This document shows, one piece after another, positions 44,100 through 53,819 of a stretch of 64,000 bases of DNA. The position numbers were made by a program, and so were the translations under genes. This DNA is from Burkholderia oklahomensis C6786 (GTDB lineage Bacteria > Pseudomonadota > Gammaproteobacteria > Burkholderiales > Burkholderiaceae), in assembly GCF_000959365.1 (NCBI RefSeq), contig NZ_CP009555.1, forward strand, positions 1,488,001 to 1,552,000, in the 5' to 3' direction. Positions within the stretch are counted from its first letter, which is position 1; every line of letters begins with the position of its first letter. The notes below the pieces were generated by a model. The model did no database searches. It was not told the DNA's origin and saw only the letters and a list, made by a program, of their open reading frames with translations.

Positions 44100-45212
44100 T
44101 CATGTGCGCGCCGCCATTTCGCCGACGCGCTGCGCGATCGCGAGCGCCGCGGTGAGCCCGGGCGATTCGATGCCGAACAGGTTCACGAGCCCGCGCACGC
44201 CGTGCTGCGCCACGCCCTGGATCACGAAATCGGCGGTGGGCTCGCCGGGCCCCGCGACCTTCGGGCGAATGCCCGCGTAGGCCGGCTGCAGCGCGTCGGC
44301 GGGCAATCCTGGCCAATACGCGCGGATCGACGTGTAGAACGCGGCGGCGCGGCGCGGATCGACGTCGTAGCGCAGCGTGTCGATCCATTCGACGTCGGGC
44401 CCGAAACGCGCCTGTCCGGCGAGATCGAGCGTCAGATGCACGCCGAGCCCGGCCCGATCCGGCACCGGATAGACGAGATGCGCGAACGGCACGCGCCCGG
44501 ACAGGCTGAAGTAATTGCCGCGCGCGAGATAAAGCGGCGGCACCCAGCGCGAATCGAGCCCGCGGATGCGCTTCGCGAGCGCCTGCGCGCCGAGCCCCGC
44601 GCTGTTGATCACGCACGCGGCTTCGATCTCGGTCGGCGTATCGCCGCCGGCGCGCACGACGAAGCAGCCGCCCCCCGCGTCGATCGATTCGACAGGCGAG
44701 CGCAGCGCGCACGCGGCGCCGTCGCGCTCGGCGTCGCCAAGGAGCGCGAGCATCAGCTGATGGCTGTCGACGATGCCCGTGCTCGGCGAGAACAGCGCCT
44801 CGATGCACTCGAGCTCGGGCTCGAGCGCCTGCACTTCGTCGCGCGACAGCGACAGCAGATCGAGCACGCCGTTTTCCTCCGCGCGCGCGGCGATCGCCTT
44901 CAGCTGCTTCGCCTGCGCGGGCGACGTCGCGACGACGAGCTTGCCGCAGCGCCGATGCGGCACGTTGTGCGTCTCGCAGAAGTCGTACAGCAGGTCGCGC
45001 CCGTGCACGCACAGCGACGCCTTCAGCGATCCGCGCGGATAGTAGAGCCCCGCGTGGATCACCTCGCTGTTGCGCGAGCTCGAGCCCGTGCCGATCGCCT
45101 CGGCCGCTTCCAGGATCAGCGTCTCGCGTCCGCGCGCGGCCAGCTCGCGCGCGATCGCAAGGCCCACTACGCCGGCGCCGATCACCACACAGTCAATCCG
45201 CTCCATCGTCAT
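44100..45212 (-). CDS. FAD-dependent oxidoreductase, L-2-hydroxyglutarate dehydrogenase-like
   Basis: 370 residues of the DAO/L2HGDH (LhgO-like) family. The Rossmann FAD site is [19 protein letters not shown] with a following acidic Glu. Conserved points include [21 protein letters not shown] (the flavin-proximal motif of L2HGDH-like enzymes), [25 protein letters not shown] and the C-terminal [19 protein letters not shown]. Predicted soluble or peripheral; oxidises a 2-hydroxy acid. Exact substrate unproven. Confidence 0.9.
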   Translation of the reverse strand: MTMERIDCVVIGAGVVGLAIARELAARGRETLILEAAEAIGTGSSSRNSEVIHAGLYYPRGSLKASLCVHGRDLLYDFCETHNVPHRRCGKLVVATSPAQAKQLKAIAARAEENGVLDLLSLSRDEVQALEPELECIEALFSPSTGIVDSHQLMLALLGDAERDGAACALRSPVESIDAGGGCFVVRAGGDTPTEIEAACVINSAGLGAQALAKRIRGLDSRWVPPLYLARGNYFSLSGRVPFAHLVYPVPDRAGLGVHLTLDLAGQARFGPDVEWIDTLRYDVDPRRAAAFYTSIRAYWPGLPADALQPAYAGIRPKVAGPGEPTADFVIQGVAQHGVRGLVNLFGIESPGLTAALAIAQRVGEMAART

Positions 45213-45283
45213 TCGCGTCGCTCACGCTTCGAAAGCAGGACCTACGATTGTACGTCGCGCGACGCGTGTGCGCCTGCCGGCCG

Positions 45284-46264
45284 TCAAAAGCCGATCGGCC
45301 GGCGGCGCCCGGTGCTTTCGTCGGTGCGGATGTCGCGCGGCGCGATCGCGTCTCGCCCGTCGAGCCGCGCCGCGCCGAATGCGTGCAGCAGCACGCGGCG
45401 CATCGTGCGGGGCGGCATCGCGGCGAGCACGTCGAGCGCGTCGTCGCCGAGCGCGTCGGGGAAACGCCGCCCCCACGCGTGCGCGTCGCGGATCTCGCCG
45501 TAGATCGTCTGCGCGATGCGGCGCGCGCCCGGCGCGTCGGGCGGCTCGATCTCGTACACGTTCATCCGGTTCATGATCGGCTCGGGAATCGCGCTTGCAT
45601 CGTTCGCGGTCGCGATCCAGATCACGTTGCCCGCGTCGATCGGCACCTCGGCGAATTCGTCGATGAACGCGCACGCGGTGTCGTGCTCGAGCAGCGCGTA
45701 CAGCGCGCCGAGCGGATCGTATTGCGCATCGCTGCCCGCCTTGTCGATCTCGTCGATCGCGATCACGGGATTCGAGTAGCAGCCGTTGACGAGCGCGTCG
45801 AACACCTTGCCCGGCTTCGCGTTCTTCCACTGCGACGACGCGCCCGACAGCACCCAGCCCGCCGTCAGCGAGCTCATCGGCACGTAGTGATAAGCGGTCC
45901 CGAGCATCTTCGCGAGCGCCTTCGCGAAATGCGTCTTGCCGATGCCCGGCTCGCCGAGCAGCAGGATCGGCATCAATTCGAGGCGGTCGTCGGTTTCGAG
46001 GCAAAGCGCCACTTGCTTGCGCACGTCGTCGAGCGGCTCGGCGAAGTTGGGCAATTCCTGCGCGAGCGAATCGAACGCGGGCATCCGCGTCGGCTTCACG
46101 CAAAAGCGCAGGTTGCCCGTCTTCAGCATCTTTTCGTAAGTCGCGCGCAGCGCGTCGCTTGCGCCTTCGTTCAGATCGTTCAGCGCCGTCTCGATTCGAT
46201 CCAGATCGTAGACCGTACTGAACGACGCCACCGCCAGTTCCTGCTTCACCATCGCCGTCGTCAT
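45284..46264 (-). CDS. AAA+ ATPase (Lon-like ATPase domain without protease)
   Basis: 326 residues. Walker A LLLGEPGIGKTHFAKAL, Walker B PVIAIDEIDKAG, sensor-1 region VIWIATANDASAIPEPIMNRM and an arginine-finger-like element downstream. Closest in pattern to Lon/ClpX-type AAA+ modules, but there is no Ser-Lys protease domain and no long N-domain; about 80 N-terminal helical residues precede the ATPase. Such stand-alone ATPases act as remodelling factors; the target is unknown. Encoded upstream of, and on the same strand as, the L2HGDH-like gene (71-base gap). Confidence 0.88.
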   Translation of the reverse strand: MTTAMVKQELAVASFSTVYDLDRIETALNDLNEGASDALRATYEKMLKTGNLRFCVKPTRMPAFDSLAQELPNFAEPLDDVRKQVALCLETDDRLELMPILLLGEPGIGKTHFAKALAKMLGTAYHYVPMSSLTAGWVLSGASSQWKNAKPGKVFDALVNGCYSNPVIAIDEIDKAGSDAQYDPLGALYALLEHDTACAFIDEFAEVPIDAGNVIWIATANDASAIPEPIMNRMNVYEIEPPDAPGARRIAQTIYGEIRDAHAWGRRFPDALGDDALDVLAAMPPRTMRRVLLHAFGAARLDGRDAIAPRDIRTDESTGRRRPIGF

Positions 46265-46646
46265 CGCACACCTCGCCTTGCTGCCGCCGTCCGTCCTTCA
46301 GACCCCTACGATTTCAGTGTAGCCAGCGCGACATCCCGCGCAAGCGAGCAGCCGCCGGGGTCTGCTGCTAACATCCTCGCGATGCTGCACGCGACACGCG
46401 CCGCGCGTATGATCGTGAATTCACGTCGTGCGTGCGCGCATCGCGCCGCCGCCATTCCGTGGCGCGGTCCGCAGCCGTTGCGCATCGCGCCGCTCGTCGA
46501 CGAGCCATGCCGATGCGTTCGCCGCTCGCGCCGGCTGCCGCGCCGCCGCCGCGGCGCGCCCGTTTGCCGCGCCGCCCGATGCTTGAAAAATCCGCGCGCC
46601 GCGCTCACCTCGTCGATGTCCCCGATAACGGCGCCGCGCGCGAAAG
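46265..46646. other. Divergent spacer between the AAA+ gene and the secreted hypothetical gene
   Basis: 382 bases that should hold both promoters. Very GC-rich from 46430 on, with compositionally open frames on both strands that I do not consider genes. No repeat or clear promoter consensus found. Confidence 0.35.
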
Positions 46647-47252
46647 ATGAACCGAGCAATTACCCGCGCGGTCGGAAGTTCGATGAATTCGTTTACGCGT
46701 AAGATGTCCGCCTGTCCCGCCTCCCGGTTCGCCCGCGCCGGAAAATTCGTACTCGAAGCCGGCGTCGCGGGCGCGCTGGTCGGCGCCGCGCTCTCCGCGC
46801 ACGCGCAGAGCGGTCCGCAGCCCGTGATCGATTGGGAGATCGAGGTGGTACGCGACGGCCAGACGATCGACACGTTCGAGCAGAAGACCACCGTCGGCCA
46901 GGCCCGCTCGGACACGCACAGCTTTCCCGTCGCGCCCGCGTCCGGTTGCGGCGCCGCCGCGACGAACGCGTCGGCGGCCGCCGCGCCCGCGTCCGAACTG
47001 TCGCGCACGATCACGGTCGCACCGCTGTACGTCGAAGGCGACGCGGTCGCGCTCGCGATCGACGCGCAGGAAACGCTCGCCGACGACGGCGCGGCGCCGT
47101 CCGGCGGCGCGCCGTGCGCGTCCCCGCCGCGGCGAATCGTCGCAAGCCATCCGGGCCTGAACGCACGCGCCGCGCAGTGGACCGACTGGACCTTGGCCGA
47201 CCGCGGCCCGCAACTCGTCTACCGCGTGCGCGCGCACGTCGTCGAGGACTGA
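46647..47252 (+). CDS. Secreted hypothetical protein
   Basis: 201 residues, or 189 if the ATG at 46683 is used. The N-terminus is basic, followed by FVLEAGVAGALVGAALSAHAQ with an AHA-Q cleavage site, so a periplasmic protein. The mature part is beta-like (PVIDWEIEVVRDGQTIDTFEQKTTVGQ) with two Cys that could pair. No family recognised. It sits 6 bases before the EEP-family gene on the same strand, suggesting co-expression. Confidence 0.78.
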   Translation: MNRAITRAVGSSMNSFTRKMSACPASRFARAGKFVLEAGVAGALVGAALSAHAQSGPQPVIDWEIEVVRDGQTIDTFEQKTTVGQARSDTHSFPVAPASGCGAAATNASAAAAPASELSRTITVAPLYVEGDAVALAIDAQETLADDGAAPSGGAPCASPPRRIVASHPGLNARAAQWTDWTLADRGPQLVYRVRAHVVED

Positions 47253-47258
47253 CCGACC

Positions 47259-48065
47259 ATGCACGTGCCCGAGACCCTGCCGCTCGCCGAGCCGCAGCCT
47301 GCCGAGAACGAGATCACGGCGGTCAGCTGGAATCTGCACAAGGGCCGCTCGCCGCTCGGCTTCACCGCGTGGGACGCGATGCGCAGCTGGGTCGAATCGA
47401 CGCACGCGGACGTCTATTTCCTGCAGGAAGCGATGGCGCGGCGCATGCCGCGCCCGATGCTCGCGTCCGGCTTCGGCAGGCCGATGGCGGAGCCCGTCGA
47501 CGACGTCTGGCACTGCCAGGCGACCGAGATCGCGCGCGCGCTCGACTGGCAGATCGCACTCGGGCCGAACGTGTTCAAGCCGTCGTGGCGGCACGGCAAC
47601 GCGATCCTGTCGCCGCATCCGCTCGATCTCGGCGGCCGCTGGGACATTTCCGCGCACCGCTTCGAGCGTCGCGGCCTCCTCGTCGCGCGCGCGACGCTCG
47701 CGGGCGGCGCGCCCGTCACGCTGCTGTGCGCGCACCTCGCGCTCACGCGCGCCGCGCGGCTGCGGCAGATGAGCTGGATCGCGCACTGGATCGAGCGCCA
47801 CGCGAGCACGGGGCCGCTCGTCCTCGCGGGCGACTTCAACGACTGGCGCAACGACTCGATCCCGCTCTTCGGCGAGATCGGCCTGTCCGAAGTCGCGACG
47901 CTGCTCGGCGCGTCGGGCCGCACGTTTCCCGCGTTCTCGCCCGCGCTCGCGCTCGACAAGATGTTCGTGCGCGGGATGACGCCGATCGAATGGCGCGCGC
48001 CCGGCGACGAAACCGCGTGGCTGTCCGATCATCTGCCGTACGTCGCGCGGCTGCGGCTCGACTGA
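47259..48065 (+). CDS. Endonuclease/exonuclease/phosphatase (EEP) family protein
   Basis: 268 residues. DNase I-like fold with the metal/catalytic blocks in order: ITAVSWNLHKGRS (Asn), VYFLQEA (Glu), the ARATLAGGAPVTLLCAHLAL strand, LVLAGDFNDWRND (Asp-Phe-Asn-Asp) and C-terminal WLSDHLPYVARLRL (Asp-His). All expected active-site residues are present. No signal peptide. Substrate (nucleic acid or phosphoester) not determinable from sequence. Confidence 0.9.
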   Translation: MHVPETLPLAEPQPAENEITAVSWNLHKGRSPLGFTAWDAMRSWVESTHADVYFLQEAMARRMPRPMLASGFGRPMAEPVDDVWHCQATEIARALDWQIALGPNVFKPSWRHGNAILSPHPLDLGGRWDISAHRFERRGLLVARATLAGGAPVTLLCAHLALTRAARLRQMSWIAHWIERHASTGPLVLAGDFNDWRNDSIPLFGEIGLSEVATLLGASGRTFPAFSPALALDKMFVRGMTPIEWRAPGDETAWLSDHLPYVARLRLD

Positions 48066-48311
48066 CGCGCGCACGCACGCCGCACCGGGCGCAACGGCCC
48101 CGAAAAGCCCGCCGGAATCGACGCAACGCGCACCCAAGTTTGTCGGCGATTTCCTCGCGTTTGCCGGGGTCAAGCACGCGCGCGTCCAAGGCACGGTAAA
48201 ATATGGCGTTTCCCACTCGTCTGTTTTATCGGGTAGGCGTGCGAATGACGTGCGCCATCGGCCGGTCCGCGGATCGGGCCGTCCCTCGGTTTCCGCATCG
48301 TTTCCGAATCC

Positions 48312-49082
48312 ATGAGCAAATTCGACACCGCTACCGTCCTGTCCGTCCACCACTGGACCGACACGCTGTTCAGCTTCACTTGCACCCGCGACCAGGCCCT
48401 GCGCTTCAACAACGGCGAATTCACGATGGTCGGCCTGGAAGTCGACGGCAAGCCGCTCACGCGCGCATACAGCATCGTGAGCCCGAACTACGAAGAGCAC
48501 CTCGAGTTCTTCAGCATCAAGGTGCAGAACGGCCCGCTGACGTCGCGGCTGCAACACCTGAAGGTCGGCGATGCGGTCCTGATCGGCAAGAAGCCGACGG
48601 GCACGCTCGTCGCCGACAACCTGCTGCCCGGCAAGACGCTGTGGCTGCTGTCGACGGGCACGGGCCTCGCGCCGTTCATGTCGATCATCCGCGATCCGGA
48701 CATCTACGAGCGCTTCGACAAGGTGATCCTCACGCACACGTGCCGCCTGAAGGGCGAGCTCGCGTACATGGATTTCATCAAGCACGACCTGCCGGGCCAC
48801 GAGTACCTCGGCGACGTGATCCGCGAGAAGCTCGTCTACTACCCGACCGTCACGCGCGAGGAATTCGAGAACGAAGGCCGGATCACCGACCTGATCTCGT
48901 CCGGCAAGCTGTTCACGGATCTGGACGTCCCGCCGTTCTCGCCCGAGCACGACCGCGTGATGCTGTGCGGCAGCACCGCGATGCTGAAGGACACGGTCGA
49001 ACTGCTGAAGAAGGCGGGCCTCGTCGAAGGCAAGAACAGCGCCCCCGGCCACTATGTGATCGAGCGCGCGTTCGTCGACTGA
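48312..49082 (+). CDS. fpr: Ferredoxin-NADP reductase
   Basis: 256 residues, matching bacterial FPR (about 250-260). FAD domain with LTRAYSIVSPNYEEHLEFF (the RxYS flavin motif) and GPLTSRLQHLKVGD; NADPH domain with LLSTGTGLAPFMSIIRD and VMLCGSTAMLKD; C-terminus YVIERAFVD. It transfers electrons between NADPH and ferredoxin or flavodoxin, supporting iron-sulfur assembly and oxidative-stress defence. TAAAAT at about 48196 is a possible -10 box; an intrinsic terminator follows. Confidence 0.95.
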   Translation: MSKFDTATVLSVHHWTDTLFSFTCTRDQALRFNNGEFTMVGLEVDGKPLTRAYSIVSPNYEEHLEFFSIKVQNGPLTSRLQHLKVGDAVLIGKKPTGTLVADNLLPGKTLWLLSTGTGLAPFMSIIRDPDIYERFDKVILTHTCRLKGELAYMDFIKHDLPGHEYLGDVIREKLVYYPTVTREEFENEGRITDLISSGKLFTDLDVPPFSPEHDRVMLCGSTAMLKDTVELLKKAGLVEGKNSAPGHYVIERAFVD

Positions 49083-49103
49083 CCCCGTTTCTTAATCCAC
49101 ATC

Positions 49104-49134
49104 AAAAACCGGAGCCTGGCGCTCCGGTTTTTTT
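49104..49134 (+). terminator. Intrinsic terminator after fpr
   Basis: ACCGGAGC-CTGGC-GCTCCGGT stem (8 bp) flanked by A-run and T7 at 49128-49134. Confidence 0.95.
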
Positions 49135-49495
49135 GTGTCGGATCTTGGCAACATGGTTACAAAACGTCATATTTGTATCTCAAAATAGTTACAAGTTCGC
49201 GTTGTGTTGCTGAAGTTGTCTGTCGGTGTTTGTCCTACGTCGGGAACATCCCGAGTCGCGGCGAGCGCCTTAAAACGTCCGTCCAGTATGACTTTGCATA
49301 TAATTCTGCGATATCATGCGCGGCGCGTGAAAACGGTCCCACACACTGTTACAGTGCCAGACCAAATGTTACAAGATGTAAATAGTGTTTCCGCAGCATA
49401 TTGCTGACTCCGCCCCGGCAGGCCGTGCCGGTCGCGGCGGTCGGCAGTCGTTCCAGTGGGTGTCTGAATAGCTTTCTGAACAGAAAGGGAGAGTC
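49135..49495 (+). promoter_or_regulatory. Upstream region of the sensor kinase / LuxR regulator pair
   Basis: Unusually AT-rich for the window. It contains TATAAT (49299-49304) as a likely -10 element, four GTTACA hexamers (49156, 49188, 49348, 49368), and two palindromes downstream of the presumed start: CACTGT-T-ACAGTG (49344-49356) and TTACA-AGA-TGTAA (49369-49381). These look like operators, perhaps for the LuxR-type regulator encoded just downstream (autoregulation); that link is inference. AAGGGAG precedes the kinase ATG. Confidence 0.55.
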
Positions 49496-50338
49496 ATGGA
49501 TACGCCGTCTATTGCGCTGTCGAGTGCAGGCGCCCTAGCTTCGTCGTCGCGCGACCTTGCGACCGATGCAGGCATTCCTTTCGTTTCCCGCCCTACCATG
49601 CACCCGCCTGCCGCCGAACGGCTCGGCGCGCGCGTCGTGCAACTGTCCGCCGAACTCGTCGCCGCCGACGAATCCGCGCGCCGCCATCTCGCGGGCGAGC
49701 TGCACGACGGCCTCGGCGCCGACCTCACCGCCGCACGCTTCGCGCTTGCGAACATCGAAACCTGGCTGCCGGACGACGTGCCCGACGGATGCCGGCGCGC
49801 GCTCGCGCTCGCGCAGCAGGCGCTCGACGCCGCGACGGCAGCAAACCGCCGCCTGATCGACGGCCTCGGCACGCCCGCGCTCGAAGCGGGGCTCGTCGGC
49901 GCGCTCGCCGCATGGATCGGCGCGCACGGCGCACGCACCGGCCTGCGCACGAGCTTCGTCTGCGCAGCCGACGCGCGCGTCACGCAGCTTTCCGCCGACG
50001 GCACGCTCGCCGTATTCCGCGTCGCGCAGGAAGCGCTCGCAAATGTTGCCAAGCATGCGCACGCGTCGGCCGCCGACGTGCGGATCGACGTCGACGACAC
50101 GCATCTGACCCTCGTCATCGCCGACGACGGCGTGGGCATTCCGGCCACGCGCCGCCACGGCTACGGGCTCGGCAGCATGCGCGCGCGCTGCGAAGCGCTC
50201 GGCGGCACGCTCGAGCTCGTTTCGCCGCGTTCGAGCGGCACGGGCACGGCGCTTTGCGCGCGCTTCGCGTGGGCCGCGCTCGTCACCCCCGCGCATACGC
50301 CGGCCGCCGCGCGCAGGATGCGCAAGGAGGCGCGATGA
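49496..50338 (+). CDS. Soluble sensor histidine kinase (HisKA_3 type)
   Basis: 280 residues without membrane spans or a recognisable sensory domain. The dimerisation helix begins RLGARVVQLSAELVAADESARRHLAGELHDGLG, with the phospho-accepting His in GELHDGLGAD, the NarX/DegS-type motif. The HATPase has VAQEALANVAKHAHAS (N box), LVIADDGVGIP (G1) and GYGLGSMRARCEALGG (G2). The absence of a sensor suggests a cytoplasmic cue or a partner protein. Overlaps the response regulator start by 4 bases. Confidence 0.93.
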   Translation: MDTPSIALSSAGALASSSRDLATDAGIPFVSRPTMHPPAAERLGARVVQLSAELVAADESARRHLAGELHDGLGADLTAARFALANIETWLPDDVPDGCRRALALAQQALDAATAANRRLIDGLGTPALEAGLVGALAAWIGAHGARTGLRTSFVCAADARVTQLSADGTLAVFRVAQEALANVAKHAHASAADVRIDVDDTHLTLVIADDGVGIPATRRHGYGLGSMRARCEALGGTLELVSPRSSGTGTALCARFAWAALVTPAHTPAAARRMRKEAR

Positions 50339-50991
50339 GTCTGCAGATCCTGCTCGTCGACGACCATGCGATCGTGCGCCAAGGCATCCGTCAACTGCTG
50401 ATCGACCGCGGCATCGCGCGCGAGGTGATGGAGGCCGAGTGCGGCAGCGAGGCGCTCGCGATCACCGACAGGAGCGCGTTCGACGTGATCCTGCTCGACA
50501 TCTCGCTGCCCGACATGAACGGGATCGAGGTGCTCAAGCGCCTGAAGCGCAAGCTGCCGGGCACGCCGGTGCTGATGTTCTCGATGTACCGCGAGGATCA
50601 ATTCGCGGTGCGCGCGCTGAAGGCGGGCGCGGCCGGCTATCTGTCGAAGACCGTCAACGCCGCGCAGATGGTGTCGGCGATCAGCCAGGTCGCCGCCGGC
50701 CGCAAGTACGTGAGCCCGGCGATGGCCGAGGCGCTCGCCGAATACGTGTCGTTCGAGAACGAGCCGCTGCCGCACGAGAAGCTGTCCGACCGCGAGTACC
50801 AGACGCTTTGCATGATCGCGTCGGGCAAGCGGCTCACCGACATCGCGCACGCGCTGTCGTTGTCGGTGAAGACGGTCAGCGTCTACCGCACGCGGCTCCT
50901 CGAGAAGATGAAGTTGTCGAACAACGCGGAGCTCACGTTCTACGTGATGAGCAACCGGCTCGTCGACATGAACCCGGCAATCGGCGCGTAG
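50335..50991 (+). CDS. LuxR/NarL-family response regulator
   Basis: 218 residues. Receiver: ILLVDDHAIVRQGIRQLL, phospho-acceptor Asp in VILLDISLPDMNG, then AGAAGYLSKTVN. The C-terminal LuxR helix-turn-helix has KLSDREYQTLCMIASGKRLTDIA and LSVKTVSVYRTRLLEKM. AAGGAGG lies 5 bases before the ATG and the start overlaps the kinase stop (ATGA). Target genes unknown; the palindromes upstream of the kinase are candidates for autoregulation. Confidence 0.94.
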   Translation: MSLQILLVDDHAIVRQGIRQLLIDRGIAREVMEAECGSEALAITDRSAFDVILLDISLPDMNGIEVLKRLKRKLPGTPVLMFSMYREDQFAVRALKAGAAGYLSKTVNAAQMVSAISQVAAGRKYVSPAMAEALAEYVSFENEPLPHEKLSDREYQTLCMIASGKRLTDIAHALSLSVKTVSVYRTRLLEKMKLSNNAELTFYVMSNRLVDMNPAIGA

Positions 50992-51191
50992 CGCGACGCG
51001 CGTTCCCCGTACGGCCGACGCGTCCCGCGGCGCAGCGCCGCGCCGCGCGCAAGCGGTTGTTTTCATTGGACGATTTTTTGCGGCTCACGGCGCGATTGCG
51101 CATCGTCCGGCACGGGCAAGCGCGCCACATCCGCTAAAATGGCGGATTTTCCACTTTCCGGCGCGTCTCGCGTTTCCGGTAATCCTTCGCA

Positions 51192-52595
51192 ATGTCTCTT
51201 TTCCGCAAGAAAAACGTCGACCGCATGATCGCCGGCGCGCACGCGGCCGGCCTCAAGAAGGCGCTCGGCGCGGTCGACCTCACCTTTCTCGGCATCGGCG
51301 CGATCATCGGCACCGGCATCTTCGTGCTGACCGGCACGGGCGCCGTGCAGGCCGGCCCCGCGCTGATGCTGGCGTTCGTGGTCGCGGCGATCGCATGCGG
51401 CCTCGCCGCGCTGTCGTACGCCGAATTCGCATCGACGATCCCCGTCGCCGGCTCGATCTACACGTATTCGTACGCGACCCTCGGCGAGCTCGTCGCGTGG
51501 ATCATCGGCTGGGACCTGATGCTCGAATACGGGCTCGCGGCGTCCGCGGTGTCGGTCGGCTGGTCCGGCTACCTGCAGTCGCTGCTGCAGGGCTTCGGCG
51601 TGTCGCTGCCCGCGGCGCTCACCGCCGCGCCGGGCGCGCTGCCGGGCGTCGTCACCTACTTCAACCTGCCCGCGTTCCTCGTGATGATCATCATCACGAC
51701 GCTGCTGTCGATCGGCATCCGCGAGTCGACGCGCGTGAACAACATCATGGTGTTCATCAAGGTCGCGGTCGTGCTGCTCGTGATCGCGGTCGGCGTCTTC
51801 CACGTGACGCCCGCGAACTGGAAGCCGTTCATGCCGCACGGCTGGAACGGCGTGTTCGGCGCGGCGGCCGTGATGTTCTTCGCGTTCATCGGCTTCGACG
51901 CGGTGTCGTCGGCGGCCGAGGAAGTGAAGAATCCGAAGCGCGATCTGCCGATCGGCATCATCGCGTCGCTCGGCGTGTGCGCGTTCCTGTACGTCGCGGT
52001 CGCGGCCATCGCGACGGGCATCGTGCCGTGGGCGCAGTACGCGAACGTCTCGCATCCGATCTCGTACGCGCTGCAAGTCGCGGGCGAGAAGTGGGTCGCG
52101 GGCTTCATCGACCTCGGCGCCGTCGTCGGCATGCTGACCGTGATTCTCGTGATGAGCTACGGCCAGACCCGGATCATCTTCGCGATGTCGCGCGACGGCC
52201 TGCTGCCCGCCGCGCTGTCGCGCGTGCATCCGCGCTTCGCGACGCCGTTCCTGACGACCTGGCTCGTCGGCCTGTTCTTCGGCCTGATCGCCGCGCTGAT
52301 CCCGCTCAACGTGCTCGCCGAGCTGATCAACATCGGCACGCTCGCCGCGTTCTCGATGGTGTCGATCGCGGTGCTCGTGCTGCGCCGCACGCACCCGGAT
52401 CTGCCGCGCGCGTTCCGCTGCCCGGGCGTGCCGGTGGTGCCGATCCTCGCGGTCGCCGCGTGCCTGTTCCTGATGCTGAACCTGCAGCCCGTCACGTGGA
52501 TTGCGTTCGGGACGTGGCTCGTGATCGGCCTCTTCGTGTACTTCGCGTACTCGCGCCGTCATTCGAAGCTCGCGCACGGCGCCGAGCAGCACTGA
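51192..52595 (+). CDS. APC-superfamily amino acid permease (CAT-like)
   Basis: 467 residues with about twelve predicted spans. Starts MSLFRKKNVDRMIAGAHAAG, then the substrate-binding unwound helix GIGAIIGTGIFVLTGTGA, typical of APC/cationic-amino-acid permeases. Further markers: AALSYAEFASTIPVAGSIYTYSY, FFAFIGFDAVSSAAEEVKNPKRDLPIG, and GQTRIIFAMSRDGLLP. Imports amino acids across the inner membrane; the specific substrate is not predictable. Monocistronic, with a terminator 65 bases downstream. Confidence 0.93.
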   Translation: MSLFRKKNVDRMIAGAHAAGLKKALGAVDLTFLGIGAIIGTGIFVLTGTGAVQAGPALMLAFVVAAIACGLAALSYAEFASTIPVAGSIYTYSYATLGELVAWIIGWDLMLEYGLAASAVSVGWSGYLQSLLQGFGVSLPAALTAAPGALPGVVTYFNLPAFLVMIIITTLLSIGIRESTRVNNIMVFIKVAVVLLVIAVGVFHVTPANWKPFMPHGWNGVFGAAAVMFFAFIGFDAVSSAAEEVKNPKRDLPIGIIASLGVCAFLYVAVAAIATGIVPWAQYANVSHPISYALQVAGEKWVAGFIDLGAVVGMLTVILVMSYGQTRIIFAMSRDGLLPAALSRVHPRFATPFLTTWLVGLFFGLIAALIPLNVLAELINIGTLAAFSMVSIAVLVLRRTHPDLPRAFRCPGVPVVPILAVAACLFLMLNLQPVTWIAFGTWLVIGLFVYFAYSRRHSKLAHGAEQH

Positions 52596-52659
52596 CGCGT
52601 TTCCCGCGTATCGCGCGCGGCGAGCCTGCCCCGGGCGGCTCGCCGACGCGCGCGACAAG

Positions 52660-52689
52660 CGCTCCCGACTTCCGGGAGCGTTTTTTTTT
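52660..52689 (+). terminator. Intrinsic terminator after the amino acid permease
   Basis: CGCTCCCG-ACTTC-CGGGAGCG stem (8 bp) followed by T9 at 52681-52689. Confidence 0.96.
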
Positions 52690-52793
52690 GCGCGCGCGAC
52701 CGCTCATGCACGCTTTCATCGGACGCGCCATAATCGCGCCATCGAGCGGCCGGCATTTCCGCCGGCCGGGACGTCGCAAGGACCGGATCAATC

Positions 52794-53819
52794 ATGGAAA
52801 GCATGGATCTCGACGTGCTGAGAACGGGCGCGCGCTGGCTTGGCGAAGGCCGCCGCGCGTTGCTCGTGACGGTCGTGCGGACCTGGGGGTCGTCGCCGCG
52901 CCCGGAGGGCGCGATGCTCGCGGTGCGCGACGACGGGCTCGTCGTCGGCTCGGTGTCGGGCGGCTGCATCGAGGACGATCTGATCGCGCGCGTGCAGGCG
53001 TCGGGCGTCGCGAGCTGGGCGCGGCCCGAGGCGGTCAAGTACGGCGTGACGGCCGAAGAGGCGCATCGCTTCGGCCTGCCTTGCGGCGGCACGATCGAGC
53101 TCGTGCTCGAGCCGCTCGCGCCGACAAGCGGCATCGCGGCGCTGTGCGACGCGGTCGAGCGCGGCCGGCTCGTGACGCGCACGCTCGATCTCGCGACGGG
53201 CGAAGCGGCGCTCGCGCCCGCGATCGCGACCGATGGGCTCTACTTCGACGGCGCGCGCCTCGTGACGATTCACGGGCCGCGATACCGGATGCTCGTGATC
53301 GGAGCGGGGCAACTGTCGCGCTATCTGTGCCAGATCGCGGTCGGGCTCGACTATCAGGTGACGGTCTGCGATCCGCGCGAAGCGTACACGGACGCGTGGG
53401 ACGTGCCGGGCACGCGGCTCGTGCGGACGATGCCCGACGACGCCGTGCTCGACATGCGGCTCGACCGCCGCTCGGCGGTGATCGCGTTGACGCACGATCC
53501 GAAGCTCGACGATCTCGCGCTGATGGAGGCGCTGAAGACGCCGGCATTCTACGTCGGCGCGCTCGGCTCGCGGCGCAACAGCCAGGCGCGGCGCGAGCGG
53601 CTGCGCGAGTTCGATCTGAGCGCGGCGGAGCTCGCGCGGCTGCATGGCCCGGCGGGCATCTACATCGGCAGCCGCACGCCGCCGGAGATCGCGGTGTCGA
53701 TTCTCGCCGAAGTGACGGCGGCGAAGAACGGTGTGTCGCTGCCGACGCTCCTGCAGGTCGAAGGGGCGAAAGCGGCGCGGGAGATGGCTGCTAGCAGCGA
53801 TGCCGCCTGTGGGATTTAG
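52794..53819 (+). CDS. XdhC/CoxI-family protein
   Basis: 341 residues. N-terminal XdhC_CoxI domain: RRALLVTVVRTWGSSPRPEGAMLAV and VVGSVSGGCIEDDLI, with FGLPCGGTIELVLEPL. C-terminal XdhC Rossmann domain: YRMLVIGAGQLSRYLCQIA, then DAVLDMRLDRRSAVIALTHDPKLDDLAL and YVGALGSRRNSQARR. Such proteins insert or sulfurylate the molybdenum cofactor for xanthine dehydrogenase-type enzymes, but no molybdoenzyme gene is adjacent here, so its client is encoded elsewhere. A start three codons later is also possible. Confidence 0.92.
   Translation: MESMDLDVLRTGARWLGEGRRALLVTVVRTWGSSPRPEGAMLAVRDDGLVVGSVSGGCIEDDLIARVQASGVASWARPEAVKYGVTAEEAHRFGLPCGGTIELVLEPLAPTSGIAALCDAVERGRLVTRTLDLATGEAALAPAIATDGLYFDGARLVTIHGPRYRMLVIGAGQLSRYLCQIAVGLDYQVTVCDPREAYTDAWDVPGTRLVRTMPDDAVLDMRLDRRSAVIALTHDPKLDDLALMEALKTPAFYVGALGSRRNSQARRERLREFDLSAAELARLHGPAGIYIGSRTPPEIAVSILAEVTAAKNGVSLPTLLQVEGAKAAREMAASSDAACGI

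Noticed and set aside
46605..49052. 815-codon minus-strand open frame opposite the EEP gene and fpr
   Set aside because: No domain, no start signal, and conserved genes on the other strand account for the sequence.
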